Assembly (NCBI GenBank): GCA_963580455.1 | Contig: OY756963.1 | Span: forward strand, 15,085,555 to 15,149,554 | Direction: 5' to 3' | Source: Euonymus europaeus | Lineage: Eukaryota > Streptophyta > Magnoliopsida > Celastrales > Celastraceae | DNA length: 64,000 nt | In this document: positions 22,771 through 33,363 of the stretch, piece after piece | How the letters are laid out: the number at the start of each line of letters is the position of its first letter | Position numbering within the stretch: position 1 is the stretch's first letter | Made by a program: the position numbers and the translations under genes | Notes under the pieces: model-generated | The model's input: only the letters and a program-made list of their open reading frames with translations | Database searches by the model: none | Told to the model about the DNA's origin: nothing

Positions 22771-24689
22771 TAGAGCATACAAACAAAATGATAAGGCAGA
22801 AAAGTTGTAATTATGTAGAAAAGCTCCAAAAAGAAGACAAGAGGGAAGGGAAGTGGGCAGTACGAAAGAATAGAAGAATTCAAATGAAAACCTACTACAC
22901 TTCTCACATTGCATGACTTTACCTTTAAAAAATAAAAAGCGCACCTGGTATGAGTTCACAGAGAGAAGCACCACAGAGAGAGAGTTGTGGACAGAGATGA
23001 GTACAAAGATCGACGAAATCAACTAGGCAGGAGAAATTAGAGACAAATAACTGGGCAAGAGAGACTCAGAGACGAAATTGACTGATGCCTTGACAGAAGT
23101 GTGCAACTGAGAGAGAGGAAGCATAAGCTGAGAGAGATGATTCATGAAATTGATTTGGCAAGAAAAAATCAGATTCAAAGTCTCTGAGGCCAGGACAGAA
23201 GTGTGTGACTGAGCGAGACGAAGCATAAGATGTGGAAGACGATGCAAGAAGATGATGAGAAAGAGTCGATCCTCGATACAGAACTGAGGATCCAGGGTAG
23301 ATCGCCCAAGCCCAGCCCATTTCAAAGTGAAGCAAGAGCTTATTGCGCTTTGTGGCACATCACTCTTCGACAGAAGTGAGCAGTTGATCCTGCTTCCGGA
23401 ATTATAGTGATGTGAGAGGAAGCTAGGCGCGAGCCCTGTGCTCTGCCTTGCTTTAAGCGAATGCCTCTGACGCCTTTGACAACTCTGCTTATATCCATGT
23501 CCAACACAAACCAAACTTAATATTAAATTTTCAGTTCGCAGATAATTAATTATTACGGAAAACACATGCACTAAATCAACAGATGCCACAAGCGCGAACA
23601 TAGTAAAATTTTTACCGAGAAAGAATCTAGCCACAACTAGGGCACCGAGTGCTCTAAATAGCATGACCATTATGCAATCCTCATTATATATTGGATATTT
23701 ATGATTACACTAGACTTTAACCTAAAATAGAAGTACTTAATAAGCTTGATATGTTAAGGAGCCAGTATATAGTGCTGAAAGTAGCCTGGAACTAACAAAG
23801 AAATATAAATTTTCCATTTTCCACTACGATAATTATAGTTCAAATGAAATTGCGAAGCCTATAAACTCCATGCCAATATAATTTGTTGGGATCATAAACC
23901 TGTAACTGCAATCCCAGTTCCAAACGTAAATCCCTCAAATATAGGATTTCAGAACATGACAAGGTATTTCTATACAAAATACAGCTAGATTGAAAAAAAT
24001 TTAGGTAATGGATATGGGTCAATACCTTCTCTGTCTATACAATTTTAGCACTCAAACACTTGTCTACATGTATGCACACATTCTGACACAAGAATTATCA
24101 TCTCCATGCTATTTAAGTAATGGTGTCGAGTACTTGTCAACAACCATTGCATTAGGACAATACCAAATTAGAAACTAAAAAAGCAACCCCATTTCAGCCG
24201 CATCCTAAATAAGCAATAAATAATAAAATAATTTGTGCAACAAAAGATATAACTGTAACCATTTAACCAAGTAAAAGGCAAGTATTAAGTGAAAATTTCC
24301 ATTGACAAAATTGGTAAAATGCATTTGCAAAGGTGCATTCACCTACCGAAAAGGCTTCTAAGCAAAGCAAGGCAAACACTAAAGCCTCTAAGTACAACTT
24401 AACTTTCCTAGAAAGTTAACAGAGAGGTACCTATCTCCAGAGCAATGATGGACATGAATGTACATGATCAACGCAGAAACACCATGTAATGTTATCAAGA
24501 GGCTAAAACCTTAAGCCAAGATGGACCTAATATCTGCCACTGTACCAAATTCTAACTGAAAGCCAATGAACAACTCCTTTCTGTCCACAGACTGGCTCAA
24601 GGGTCCCAATGCGTGATCACCTTCCAGTAACCCAAAAAAGCCAATTATCAGACAACCAGAGAAACACTGGCTCTTCACTACATTTTCGA

Positions 24690-25856
24690 TCAAACTTGAA
24701 TGACACTTTCATTCTCTTCCCCATCACTGCAGCAAGTATTGCTGGCAATTTTTCTCACCTCCTTCTCACAACTAAGCATCAATCTTTTATCCAAGCCAAG
24801 CAGTTCTTCACTCTCTCCCTCTCCCCCACTGAAACTCTTACCCACCACACATCCTTTCTTTTGCACCACATCCCAGAAGAAATCAGTCAATACTGTCTCA
24901 TAACATGGCATTTTAGCATACCCAGGAAAGTAATTTATGTCGATGATAAGATAACGGTTTCCAATCCTGGTGTCCCTTATCACATCAAAGTTAAACAGGT
25001 TTAATTTCATTAGTTCCCTCAGGCCCCTAGCAATATCAGATAAAAAATTCTGCGGTGGCATCTCGGTATCGTCAAACTGCATCAATTTGTAGTACTTATC
25101 GTCATTTTTTTCATGGGTCGCCAGATTCGAGACTTGAGAAAACGACAAGGAGCCCTCCAGTGTCTTCAATTTCTCCTCCGAAACGTCAGGCAAGGACTTC
25201 CTCTTCACGCATTTCACATGCTCCCCAACCACAAATACTTTGAAGATCACCCCACCATGATTAACGAATTCTTGCAAGACAATCGGGGGCTTTAGCTTGT
25301 TCAACCCGTCGTGGTTAAATACCAACGCCATTTTGTGAGATTTGGCGGTGCCATCCGCCACCAAGGGTTTCGCAATAACAGGATACTTCAGGAACTCCCA
25401 TGCCTGCCGATCGAAAAGTGTCTCCTTGTCGTAGATCACAATCTGCTTTGGTATCCCGAAAGTGTCGTACTGGTCCTCGATTTTGAGCTCTGACACCACC
25501 TGGAGCATCGAAATCCGGTTGTGTAGGCGCTCAATCGCGTCCGGCGAGTCCATGACCACCGCATTAGGATTCTTCTCTTGAAAATCCACCAGCTGCGCCT
25601 TCCAATCATTTCCGTACAATTTATGCAGCACGCAATCAAACGGCCCCTGATCCACCAGCGGCCGTTCTTGGTCGATCTTCACGAGATCTATCCCACGCTC
25701 CCTGCACATGCTCACCAGGGAATCCCGGATAAAGCTCTGTTGCTTCTTCTGTGCCAAAGCATAACCAACGGTGAATCTCCGGCTCGACATTTGCCAAAAG
25801 CTTCGAGAAACCAATCCGGAATCAAGAACACGACCACTCAATAAATTGACAACCAA
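24690..25856 (-). CDS. ITPK: Inositol-tetrakisphosphate 1-kinase (ITPK1/ITPK3 group)
   Basis: Intact 388-codon frame without introns. The enzyme phosphorylates inositol tris- and tetrakisphosphates with ATP in the cytosol, in the route to phytate and inositol pyrophosphates. Residues 29-115 match the ITPK N-terminal domain ([17 protein letters not shown]). Residues 136-330 match the ATP-grasp domain: [15 protein letters not shown] at 194-202, Phe-Asn-Phe-Asp-Val-Ile-Arg-Asp at 288-295 and Ile-Asp-Ile-Asn-Tyr-Phe-Pro-Gly at 305-312, with Asp291, Asp306 and Asn308 as likely metal ligands. Met1 gives a longer leader than relatives; Met23 (25790) fits the usual start better. The last 55 or so residues, acidic and Cys-containing, extend past the normal end. 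From memory the closest relatives are the plant ITPK1/ITPK3 group; the exact orthologue is unsure. Confidence 0.95.
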   Translation of the reverse strand: MVVNLLSGRVLDSGLVSRSFWQMSSRRFTVGYALAQKKQQSFIRDSLVSMCRERGIDLVKIDQERPLVDQGPFDCVLHKLYGNDWKAQLVDFQEKNPNAVVMDSPDAIERLHNRISMLQVVSELKIEDQYDTFGIPKQIVIYDKETLFDRQAWEFLKYPVIAKPLVADGTAKSHKMALVFNHDGLNKLKPPIVLQEFVNHGGVIFKVFVVGEHVKCVKRKSLPDVSEEKLKTLEGSLSFSQVSNLATHEKNDDKYYKLMQFDDTEMPPQNFLSDIARGLRELMKLNLFNFDVIRDTRIGNRYLIIDINYFPGYAKMPCYETVLTDFFWDVVQKKGCVVGKSFSGGEGESEELLGLDKRLMLSCEKEVRKIASNTCCSDGEENESVIQV

Positions 25857-25973
25857 AATTGGAATGAAAAAATCTTCGCAATGGAGTTTTCCTGGATATC
25901 ACAAAAGTTCAATTGCTTGCGTTTATCGGGAAACTTTGGAGGAATCGAAAAACTCACTGAAAGAAAATTGCAT

Positions 25974-25977
<4 letters not shown>

Positions 25978-26004
<27 letters not shown>
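25978..26004. repeat. GA/CT microsatellite in ITPK 5' leader
   Basis: Thirteen GA units; CT-rich on the coding (minus) strand. It lies between the TATA box and the start codon, where plant 5' leaders often carry CT tracts. Confidence 0.9.
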
Positions 26005-26008
<4 letters not shown>

Positions 26009-26035
26009 AAAGAGATGGTTGATGAAGCGGTCATG

Positions 26036-26043
26036 TTATATAG
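26036..26043 (-). promoter_or_regulatory. TATA box of the ITPK gene
   Basis: Minus strand CTATATAA, 180 bp upstream of the first ATG. It places transcription start near 26005, just before the CT tract, giving a leader of about 150 bases to Met1 or 215 to Met23. Confidence 0.65.
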
Positions 26044-26076
26044 CTTGTACTAGGGTTAGATATCTGACTGTGTTAA

Positions 26077-26092
26077 GGTAACCATGGTTACC
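26077..26092. promoter_or_regulatory. 16-bp perfect palindrome upstream of the TATA box
   Basis: GGTAACCATGGTTACC is identical on both strands and lies 33 bp upstream of the TATA box. It holds two GGTAACC half-sites, which could bind a dimeric factor. Function is inference only. Confidence 0.5.
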
Positions 26093-26114
26093 GTAGACTG
26101 AGTGCTTGGGGTGT

Positions 26115-26123
26115 ACACGTGGC
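26115..26123. promoter_or_regulatory. G-box / ABRE-like element
   Basis: ACACGTGGC contains the CACGTG G-box core in the context preferred by ABA-responsive bZIP factors, about 70 bp upstream of the TATA box. Stress or ABA control of the kinase gene is plausible but not shown by sequence alone. Confidence 0.55.
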
Positions 26124-26129
26124 ATATTC

Positions 26130-27000
26130 CATTTTCACCAATGCTGATTCGGGCAGTACAACGCGTGGGGAGGACCCATGTGGGATCGGGTGCACGAAAA
26201 TGGACGGTCACGATTGGAGCAAAAATGACAGGTGAGTAGGAGTTAACGTTGATTTTGGAGAGTTTTGTTTTATGATTTTGAGTTTCGAATTTTGACTGTG
26301 GTCCGGTCTCTGCACTTGAAAATTTGGGGGCTTAATGGTCAATTCAGGAGTTTTTTTACCTTGGAGGTCTCACGTCCTTAAAAAGTATTCAATGGCGTTA
26401 TTGCTCAGCTCATGTCGCATGTTAAATATGGTTTATTATAACCAATATATGATAATGATTACCATTACATGGATTTGCGATATCAAATCACCCATTGTTG
26501 GAAATAAAATAAAAGGAAAATATGAGATAAATCCCTGATTTGAAAATTTATTCTAATAAAAATAATCCAATAAGTTTTATTTCATAAAATTCATTAAATT
26601 TTAAAAATATTTCATAAATAACAATATTGTTGCCTCTTTAAAAGAGATGCAAGCTGGATGTTGTAGTCAGGTGTGTCAGAGATTTGTAGTCAATCTCAAA
26701 GTGTAGTGGATGTGTTGTAATTAATTTAACTTCAAACCAAATGATTGTGTGAAGTATAGAGAAATCGCAAATATCTCTGGAAACTTTGGATTCACTAGAA
26801 TGTCATTCACCAAACAAGTAATGACTAGAACATAAAAGAAATCATAATAGTAAGAAAATTTGTTTATACTCTTTGAAATTGTTTTTGTGTGGAAAAGGAG
26901 AGCAATTACGTTGTTATTTATAATATTTATACCTACAGATAATGCTACCTCAACAACTCATACTCTATACATACTAGGAGTATGAAGATGTATTGAAATT
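26130..27000. other. Distal upstream region and spacer, no gene
   Basis: GC content is higher up to about 26300 (ITPK upstream region), then AT-rich spacer. No motif-bearing open frame was seen. Confidence 0.5.
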
Positions 27001-27004
27001 TGAA

Positions 27005-27960
27005 ATTACATTATTGATGGCTGGGTATGAAAAAAATTCATGTAGCGACGTTTGTAGAGAAATGTTTGACATGTCAACAAATCAAGGCTAAACATCAATG
27101 ACTATCAGGGACGTCACTAGAAATTTCATAATGGAAATGGGAACACATCACGATGGATTTCATATCAGGATTATTGAAATCTAAAAGAGGCAATAACTCA
27201 ATTTCGATGATCGTTGATCGACTTACCAAACTAGCACACATCCTGGGAGTGAGGACTACATATAGAATGGATCAATACGCAAACGTGTATGTAAAAGAAA
27301 TAGTGAGATTGCATAGTGTTTCATTGTCTCTTCTATCAAACCGTGACCCCAAGTTGACCTCGAAATTTTGAGAAAACTTCAATGTGGTGATGGGTACTAA
27401 GTGGGAATTTGGAACAACCTTTCATTCAAAAGGTGATGGGTAGTCAGAGAGGGTGATTTAGATATTAAAGGATTTCTTAAGAGCATGTGTTATGGACTAC
27501 TCAGGAAAGAGGGGATGGTACTTAGCATTAGTAGAATTTTCTTACAACAATAGCTATCAGGCTAACATTGGCATGGCTTCCTATCAAGCGTGTTATATGG
27601 AAGGAAATGTAGATCACCAATTCACTGGGATGAAGTGGGAGAAAGGAGATTTTTGGAAGGACAGAAAATTGGACCGAAAATAATACAAAAAAACCAAAGA
27701 AGTGGTGGAGAGGATTAGAGCTAAGATAAAAATTGGGCAAAGTAGACAGAAAAGTTATGTTGATTAGAGGAGGAAGGAATTAGAGTTTGAAGTTGGGGAT
27801 CATGTGTTTTTGAAGGTAGTGCCCATGAAAAGAGTGATGAGGTTCAATAAAAGGGGGAAATTAAGTCCGCAATAAATAGGGCCATTTGAAATATTGGTCA
27901 AGGTTATGTGGCAGACTCCAAAACTCTTATAGACTCGGATGGATTTACTTGACGTGAAAT
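27005..27960 (+). pseudogene. Ty3/gypsy integrase fragment (chromovirus-like)
   Basis: Starts in the H2C2 region (Cys-Leu-Thr-Cys-Gln-Gln-Ile-Lys-Ala-Lys-His, 27065-27100). The core follows at 27153-27371 with Met-Asp-Phe-Ile-Ser-Gly-Leu, Ile-Val-Asp-Arg-Leu-Thr-Lys-Leu-Ala-His and a degraded Ser-Asn-Arg-Asp-Pro (family Ser-Asp-Arg-Asp-Pro). A stop at 27369 breaks the frame. The part 27492-27683 has Val-Glu-Phe-Ser-Tyr-Asn-Asn-Ser-Tyr-Gln-Ala, and 27780-27900 has Val-Gly-Asp-His-Val-Phe-Leu-Lys-Val and Ile-Gly-Pro-Phe-Glu-Ile. Neither RT upstream nor LTR downstream is attached, so this is an isolated piece. Confidence 0.85.
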
Positions 27961-28134
27961 CTTTACTTGAACCTAAACAAAAACCCGCAACTTAGAGTCC
28001 AATACTTTGACCAACTTGAGCCCAATGATAGGAATTTCTTTTAGTCCAGCTCAGCTAGCCCAAGATCAATGCAACCTACTCCAACAACCTGGATTCTTTG
28101 TAGTCATGAATAAGGTGTAAACACTAATCAATAA

Positions 28135-28739
28135 TTTCCTCCTGAGAATTGAAAAAAGGACAAAGAGAGTTTTCTGTTTAAATTACTCCCATTCAGCACA
28201 ACCTTTCTCTCGTACTAATTTTGCCATGAAGCAATAACCACATACAAAATTCTACCTTGGCAGGCGACCAACCGTTCCAAACAACAAAAGATTTTACGTA
28301 GTTACCTCCATAGTGTGTCACCATATTAATTTATCTATTTTATTAGGACAAATTATTGTAGAACCAGTTAAAAAGAGGCATTCTCATTTCTCCATGGTAT
28401 TACCCAATTCCAACTTGTGCCATTCCAAAGCCCAAAGATTTTTAAATTATGATTTTGATTTTGAAAACTAGAGACGCTGTACAACCTTCGGAATTTATCA
28501 ATCAAGGGAACATCTTCGACCCACCAATCCTCGCAAAAGTTGACATTAAGGTCATTCCCCACACTGAAAGCTAAATTCTCCTTGATTGCCTCTTCCACAT
28601 TACCACGGCTAGGATCAAGAAGTCTTTGGATGTTCTTCAAAATTGTCGACATGTTGGATAGCAGCTAGTTGCAACGAATTGAGGTGGGTAATTTGTATTT
28701 TTTTTTGGATTACATTCTTGCAAAAAATTTCTGAGTCCT
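28135..28739 (-). pseudogene. L1-like LINE polyprotein, C-terminal part (right of the split)
   Basis: Minus strand 28652-28368 encodes Asn-Leu-Ala-Phe-Ser-Val-Gly-Asn-Asp-Leu-Asn-Val-Asn-Phe-Cys-Glu-Asp-Trp-Trp, typical of the segment after reverse transcriptase in plant LINEs. A degraded zf-RVT part follows (Lys-Val-Glu-Phe-Cys-Met-Trp-Leu-Leu-Leu, 28290-28170). It continues the LINE of 33364-34427, from which it is separated by the copia insertion. Confidence 0.75.
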
Positions 28740-28744
28740 CTTGA

Positions 28745-28987
28745 TATGGAAAGAGATTCAAAAGAGTTGATAGAATAATCTATTTTCTATTAGAGAGGTG
28801 ATGTTCAATGTATACAGTTACACGATCATCATGGATCATAAGATAAGGCTAAACTAATGGACTACACTAATGCTAAGAATGAGGCGTAACAACTTAACTA
28901 ATTAAGTTGACTAATCGAAATATGAACACATCTAAATATGGAAGATACTATCATACGTTAGCCTTTGATTAAGGATTATCTCTATTA
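28745..28987 (-). repeat. Copia 3' LTR (minus-strand element)
   Basis: Plus strand TATGGAAAGAG ... TATTA; partner of 33116-33358. Confidence 0.9.
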
Positions 28988-30640
28988 TGCCCTCGTAAGA
29001 TGGAGCTCTGTGAGGAAAGTCCAATCTTGGTCTGCAATAGGTGAAATCGAGTTTGGGACAATGGCTTGGTAAGGGCACCAACAAGCTGATCGTTGGAGGA
29101 GACATGAGTTACTCTTAGTGCACCACTTTGGACTTGTTGATGAATGAAATGATAGTCCAACGCAACGTTTTTCATACATGAGTGAAAAATCGGATTGGAG
29201 CAGAGATTTATGGCACCCAAATTGTCACAATAAATGATAGGTTGCATGGAAAGGTGAACACCAAGCTCAGTGAGAAGTGAGCATATCCAGCGAAGCTCAG
29301 CGACAGTGTTGGCAATAGAGTGATACTCCGCTTCCATGGAGGAGCGAGCAACTGTGCGTTGCTTTTTAGAACTCCAAGAGATAGGTTTGCGCCCAAGATA
29401 GACAATAGAAGCCCCTGTCAACGTATAATCATCTTTGTTGCCGGCCCAATCAAAATCAGAAAATGCATGAAGAGTCAAGGCATTCCGACGATGGATTACA
29501 ATACCTTGGTCTAAAGTCACACAAAGATAACGTAACAGCCTTTTGACGGCATGCCAATGCTCACTGGTAGGACAATGCATGAATTGTGAAAGTTTGTTAA
29601 CTGAGTACCCAATGTTAGGGCGTGTGAGAGACAAATATTGGAGACTACCCACAATTGCTCTGTATTCGATGGGATCAGTTAAAGTAGTGCTTGAATGTAG
29701 TGTAAGAGTGGAGTCAGCAGCCATGGGTGTAGACACTGATTTGGCATCAGTCATCTTCATGCAAGCTAGTAAATCCGTGATATAGCGACGCTCAGACAGA
29801 AGAACTCTAGTAGGATAAGGAACAACTTCGACTCCCAAAAAATATGAGAGGTTACCAAGATCCTTTAGAGAGAAACAACCAGTAAATAGTTGAATAAATT
29901 GGTGCAGCGCCACATCATTGTTACCTATAACAATAATGTCGTTGACATAAACAAGGAGATATAACACAATAGATCCATGGATGGACACAAATTAGGGAGG
30001 AGCCTGCATCAGAATTAGTGAAGTTGGAGGCAACAAGAAATTGGGGCAATTCTTGATACCAAGCACGTGGAGCTTGGTTGAGGCCGTAGATAGCCTTGCA
30101 CAATTTGCACACATGAGTAGGCTTGTTGATAAAGTATTTTGGTTGGGCCATAAAGACATCCTCCATGAGAGTGTCTTGCATAAATGCATTGTTGATATCC
30201 AATTGGCGAAGCGACCAACCGCGATTGACGGCTTGACCACTGGACTGAACGTGTCATGGTAGTCAATACTTGGCCATTGATGAAATCCTTTGGCCACTAG
30301 TCGGGCTTTGTACTTCTCAAGAGAACTATCAGGGTGAAATCCACTTATAACCAACCATATTTTGGGTAGGACTTGATGAACCAGCTCCCACGTGCCATTT
30401 TGGATCTTTGATGGCTTGGGTCGGGGTGGCAGGTTCAAGGTTCGCAGAGGGTGAACATTGGGCTGTGAGGGTGAGTTTTTGGATGGGTTTGTGAATGTTA
30501 TTTTTGGAGCGGGTAAAAATGGTGTGATTGGGCTGAGTGTTTGAGGAGGGAGAGGTGGCAGTAGGTGGTGTAGGTTCAGAGACTTCTGGTAAATGGGTTT
30601 GGGAGGAGGGTGGTGGTGATGGTGGGGCAGTATCGTGTGA
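28988..30640 (-). pseudogene. Copia reverse transcriptase and RNase H (YVDD changed to YVND)
   Basis: RT starts in the Trp-Glu-Leu-Val box near 30390 and passes Tyr-Lys-Ala-Arg-Leu-Val-Ala-Lys-Gly-Phe (near 30300). A frameshift near 30190 is followed by Met-Asp-Ile-Asn-Asn-Ala-Phe-Met-Gln and Tyr-Gly-Leu-Asn-Gln-Ala-Pro-Arg. After another frame break the catalytic motif reads Tyr-Val-Asn-Asp-Ile (29930-29950), so one catalytic Asp is Asn. The frame 29988-28969 then continues through the thumb (Tyr-Phe-Leu-Gly-Val-Glu-Val) to RNase H with Phe-Ser-Asp-Phe-Asp-Trp-Ala-Gly and the Ser-Ser-Met-Glu-Ala-Glu-Tyr box. 30640-30440 is the Ser/Pro-rich linker before RT. Confidence 0.9.
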
Positions 30641-30792
30641 TGTCATGAGAAGGGAGGCTGAGTGAGTTCAATCAGTAATGGAGGTAGTTGCAACGGGAAC
30701 AAGTGATGAACTATCTAATGGTGTGCCTAACCCTAGAATGAAGGAAATGGATGTGCACCATTGAGACACTATATCAGCACTGGACGTGCAAC

Positions 30793-31753
30793 TTAAGGCT
30801 GAAGGGATGAAAAAAGGAAAATTGATTCCACAAACTTTACATGACGGGATGTAAAGAGACGAAAAGTAGAGGTGTCAAGACACAAATAAGCACTTTGAGT
30901 GGAAGAGTATCCTAGAAAAACGCAAGGAGAAGAACAAGATGTGAGTTTGTGAGAAGAGTAGGGCCGTAACCAAGGATAACAGAGACATCCAAAACTTTTG
31001 AAGTTTGTTATAATTGGGAGGCTGACCAAAGATCTTAGCATAGGGAGAGAGTAAATTTAGAGTGGGAGTAGGCATGCGATTGATCAGATAAACTACAATT
31101 GAGAAAGCATAGGAGCAATAAGACAATTATGTGGACGTATGAAAGAGAAGTGATAAGCCAGTTTCAACGGTGATGACACCATTCAGAATAACCATTGTGT
31201 TCCAGGGTGTGTGGTGGAGTTGTAAGATGAGAGATCCCATTAGTAGCTAAGAAATATGAGAACGCAATAGACTCCCCCAATTGTCAGAATAAAGACTTTT
31301 AATCTTTGTGCCAAAATGGTTTTCAACAAGAGATTTAAAACGAACAAAGATAGCAAACACATTAGATTTACGTTTAAGGGGATTGAGCCAAATACATTTG
31401 GTGTGATGATCAATAAAGATGACATAGTATTTGTACACATCCATATAATGAATAGGAGATGTCCATACATCGGAGAAGATAATAGCAAGAGGAGAATCAG
31501 AGACAAGAGAAGAAATAGAAAATGGCAACTTCTGAATTTTATTACAGTGAAAAATAAAATTAGAAGGACTAGAAACAACAAGATTAAATTGTGAAACAAG
31601 ATGCTTGAGAATGGGCATGGACGGATGGCCAGGTCTATGATGCCATGTAGAGGGTGTTGTCAAGACACTAGAAAAAGCAACCAGTGGAGGAGACACAGAG
31701 GAGGAGGCATGCCACTCGTACACACCATTCTTAGTACGGTCCTGGAAAAGCAC
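30793..31753 (-). pseudogene. Copia integrase
   Basis: The pre-integrase zinc finger Trp-His-His-Arg-Pro-Gly-His-Pro lies near 31640. The core follows with Phe-Ser-Asp-Val-Trp-Thr-Ser-Pro (first Asp, near 31465), Phe-Ile-Asp-His-His-Thr-Lys (near 31410) and Leu-Tyr-Ser-Asp-Asn-Trp-Gly (second Asp, near 31280). After frame breaks come Tyr-Leu-Ile-Asn-Arg-Met-Pro-Thr-Pro (31090) and the Phe-Gly-Cys-Leu-Cys-Tyr-Pro-Trp-Leu-Arg-Pro-Tyr C-terminal part (30970). At least three frame changes inactivate it. Confidence 0.85.
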
Positions 31754-33110
31754 CGTCTCGTTGCGAAGATCCTTTCACAAAAAATGAATACGGTAAGAAC
31801 TCAATGGAAGTGTTATTGGTGACATAGAACTTAGAAATGGAAATGAGATTATGTTGCATAACAGGAACACAAAGAACATTATTTAAATGAAAATTTTTAG
31901 ATGAGGTAGGGAAGCTTTTAGAACTAGTATGTGTGATAGAGAGACTCGTGCCATCACCGATCATAATATCGTCAGACCCGTCATAAGGACTATGAGTTGA
32001 GAGATTATTGAAGTTAGTGGTAACATGATGGGAAGCACCACTAGCCAAGGTGTGTTCGTTGTTGCCACTGTAGTAGCAATATGAGCTTGTGGCTGCCAAG
32101 GAGTGGTTGGACGAGACTATCAATGAGTGGGTCGTGGGGTAGTTGGAGCTGGAATCACGCCTTGTTGAGATTGACAAAATATGGGACACTGGGGTACTGT
32201 ATGCCCTTGTTGGCGACACCATTGACAATGACCCAGAAATGGCTTGGGTGAGGGGCGACCACCATGTGGAATCGAGGAAGAGCCCGATAAAGATGCTGCA
32301 CCCCAGGATGGCAGTGGAGAATGATTCTGAGATTTTCCAAAATTAGTTATGGTGTGAGCCATGTTGGCTGAGGTAGAAAACACGGAAGATTAAGGCTGAT
32401 TGACTTGTAGAAAAAGCTCCTTGTTGATCAATTTTTCATGCAGTTCATCAAAGGAGATGACAGTATCTCGACCATTAATAACATCAATAATAGGCTTGTA
32501 GTCCTCAGCAAGACCATCAAGAATTTTCTCAACTAGATCCTCAGCATCCATAGGCTTGCCAAGTGCCGCAAGTTCATCAGCACGTGTTTTGACAGATTAA
32601 AGATAGTCAGTGACAGTTTGAGTACCTTTGGTGAGATGCTTAATCCGATCCTTGATTTGTTTAATGTGACCATGAGATGGCCGCACATACGTATTAGCTG
32701 ACACTGTCCAGGCGTCATATGAAGTCTTGGAGTTCGCAATAAGAGGAATAAGAGAAGAAGTAATAAAGCCAACTAGAGCATTCAAAATCAATTTATCTTG
32801 ATGAAACCATGTGAGATATTCAATGTTGGGAGTGACATCCGTGCCAACTGTGATAGTGGCAGGAGGTGCAGGGTGAGTACCATTGATGAACTTGTATAGA
32901 TCATAGCCTATGAGAATATCTTCCATTTGAAGCTTCCAAGAAATAGAGTTTGTAGAGGTAAGTTTCACAACATTGTGAATACTGATGACGGTAAGAGGTT
33001 TGGTTGGTTCTTGTAAGTTGGGAATTTGAAGTTGATTTTCAGTGTTTGTCATTGGTGATACGCGTGGTATTTTAGAAGAAGAAAAATGGAGATTCCACGG
33101 AGGCCTCCGA
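31731..33110 (-). pseudogene. Copia gag and protease
   Basis: Gag reads from about 33050 (Met-Thr-Asn-Thr-Glu-Asn-Gln) to 32597, with the copia N-terminal domain and Trp-Phe-His-Gln-Asp-Lys-Leu-Ile-Leu-Asn-Ala. After a TAA near 32599 the UBN2 domain continues: Asp-Gly-Leu-Ala-Glu-Asp-Tyr-Lys, near 32515. An intact CCHC knuckle (Cys-Gln-Trp-Cys-Arg-Gln-Gln-Gly-His-Thr-Val-Pro-Gln-Cys) lies near 32190-32230. The protease motif at 32030 reads Leu-Ala-Ser-Gly-Ala-Ser-His-His, with the catalytic Asp replaced by Ala. Confidence 0.85.
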
Positions 33111-33115
33111 TACCA
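33104..33115 (-). other. Copia primer binding site
   Basis: Minus strand TGGTATCGGAGG, ten of twelve bases of the initiator tRNA-Met site, directly beside the LTR end at 33116. Confidence 0.75.
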
Positions 33116-33358
33116 TAGGGAAAGAGATTCAAAAGAGTTGATAGAATGATCTATTTCTATTAGAGAGGTGATGTTCAATATATACAATTACACGATCATC
33201 ATAGATCATAAGATAAGGCTAAACTAATGGACTAAACGAATGCTAAGAATAAGGCGTAACAACTTAACTAATTAAGTTGACTAATCGAAATATGAACACA
33301 TCTAAATATGGAAGATAGTATCATACGATAATCCTTTGATTAAGGATCGTCTTTATTA
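33116..33358 (-). repeat. Copia 5' LTR (minus-strand element)
   Basis: Plus strand TAGGGAAAGAG ... TATTA; the same length as the other LTR. Confidence 0.9.
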
Positions 33359-33363
33359 CTTGA

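Larger units (their letters stand above)
19650..24500. other. No recognised gene; microsatellites and GC-rich repeat islands
   Basis: Open frames here are short and lack known motifs. It holds an AAT microsatellite, a TA/GTAT microsatellite, islands rich in AAGGCG and GAGGCG (21877-21922, 22467-22500, 23422-23480), a cluster of TCGCGA sites (22045-22095) and a 102-bp imperfect duplication (23092-23243). These suggest decayed non-autonomous transposons. The 215-codon minus-strand frame 23023-23670 is Ser/Leu-rich, contains the duplication and has no known domain. Confidence 0.45.
28745..33358 (-). mobile_element. Ty1/copia retrotransposon nested in the LINE, LTR ends TA...TA
   Basis: A 4614-bp minus-strand element with two 243-bp LTRs (28745-28987 and 33116-33358), a primer site at 33104-33115, gag, protease, integrase, RT and RNase H. 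It is flanked by perfect 5-bp duplications CTTGA (28740-28744 and 33359-33363). The LTRs differ at roughly 15 positions by eye. The LINE reading continues on both sides, so the copia element inserted into the LINE. Catalytic residues of protease and RT are altered and frames are broken, so it is dead. Confidence 0.93.

Noticed and set aside
23023..23670. 215-codon minus-strand open frame as a gene
   Set aside because: No recognisable domain, contains an imperfect tandem duplication and Ser/Leu-biased composition, and overlaps repeat islands; most likely chance.
24609..25844. Several plus-strand frames opposite ITPK
   Set aside because: They are antisense shadows of the well-conserved kinase frame and have no motifs of their own.
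25978..26004. GA repeats and other short tandem arrays as a CRISPR array
   Set aside because: Simple dinucleotide repeats without unique spacers in a plant genome.
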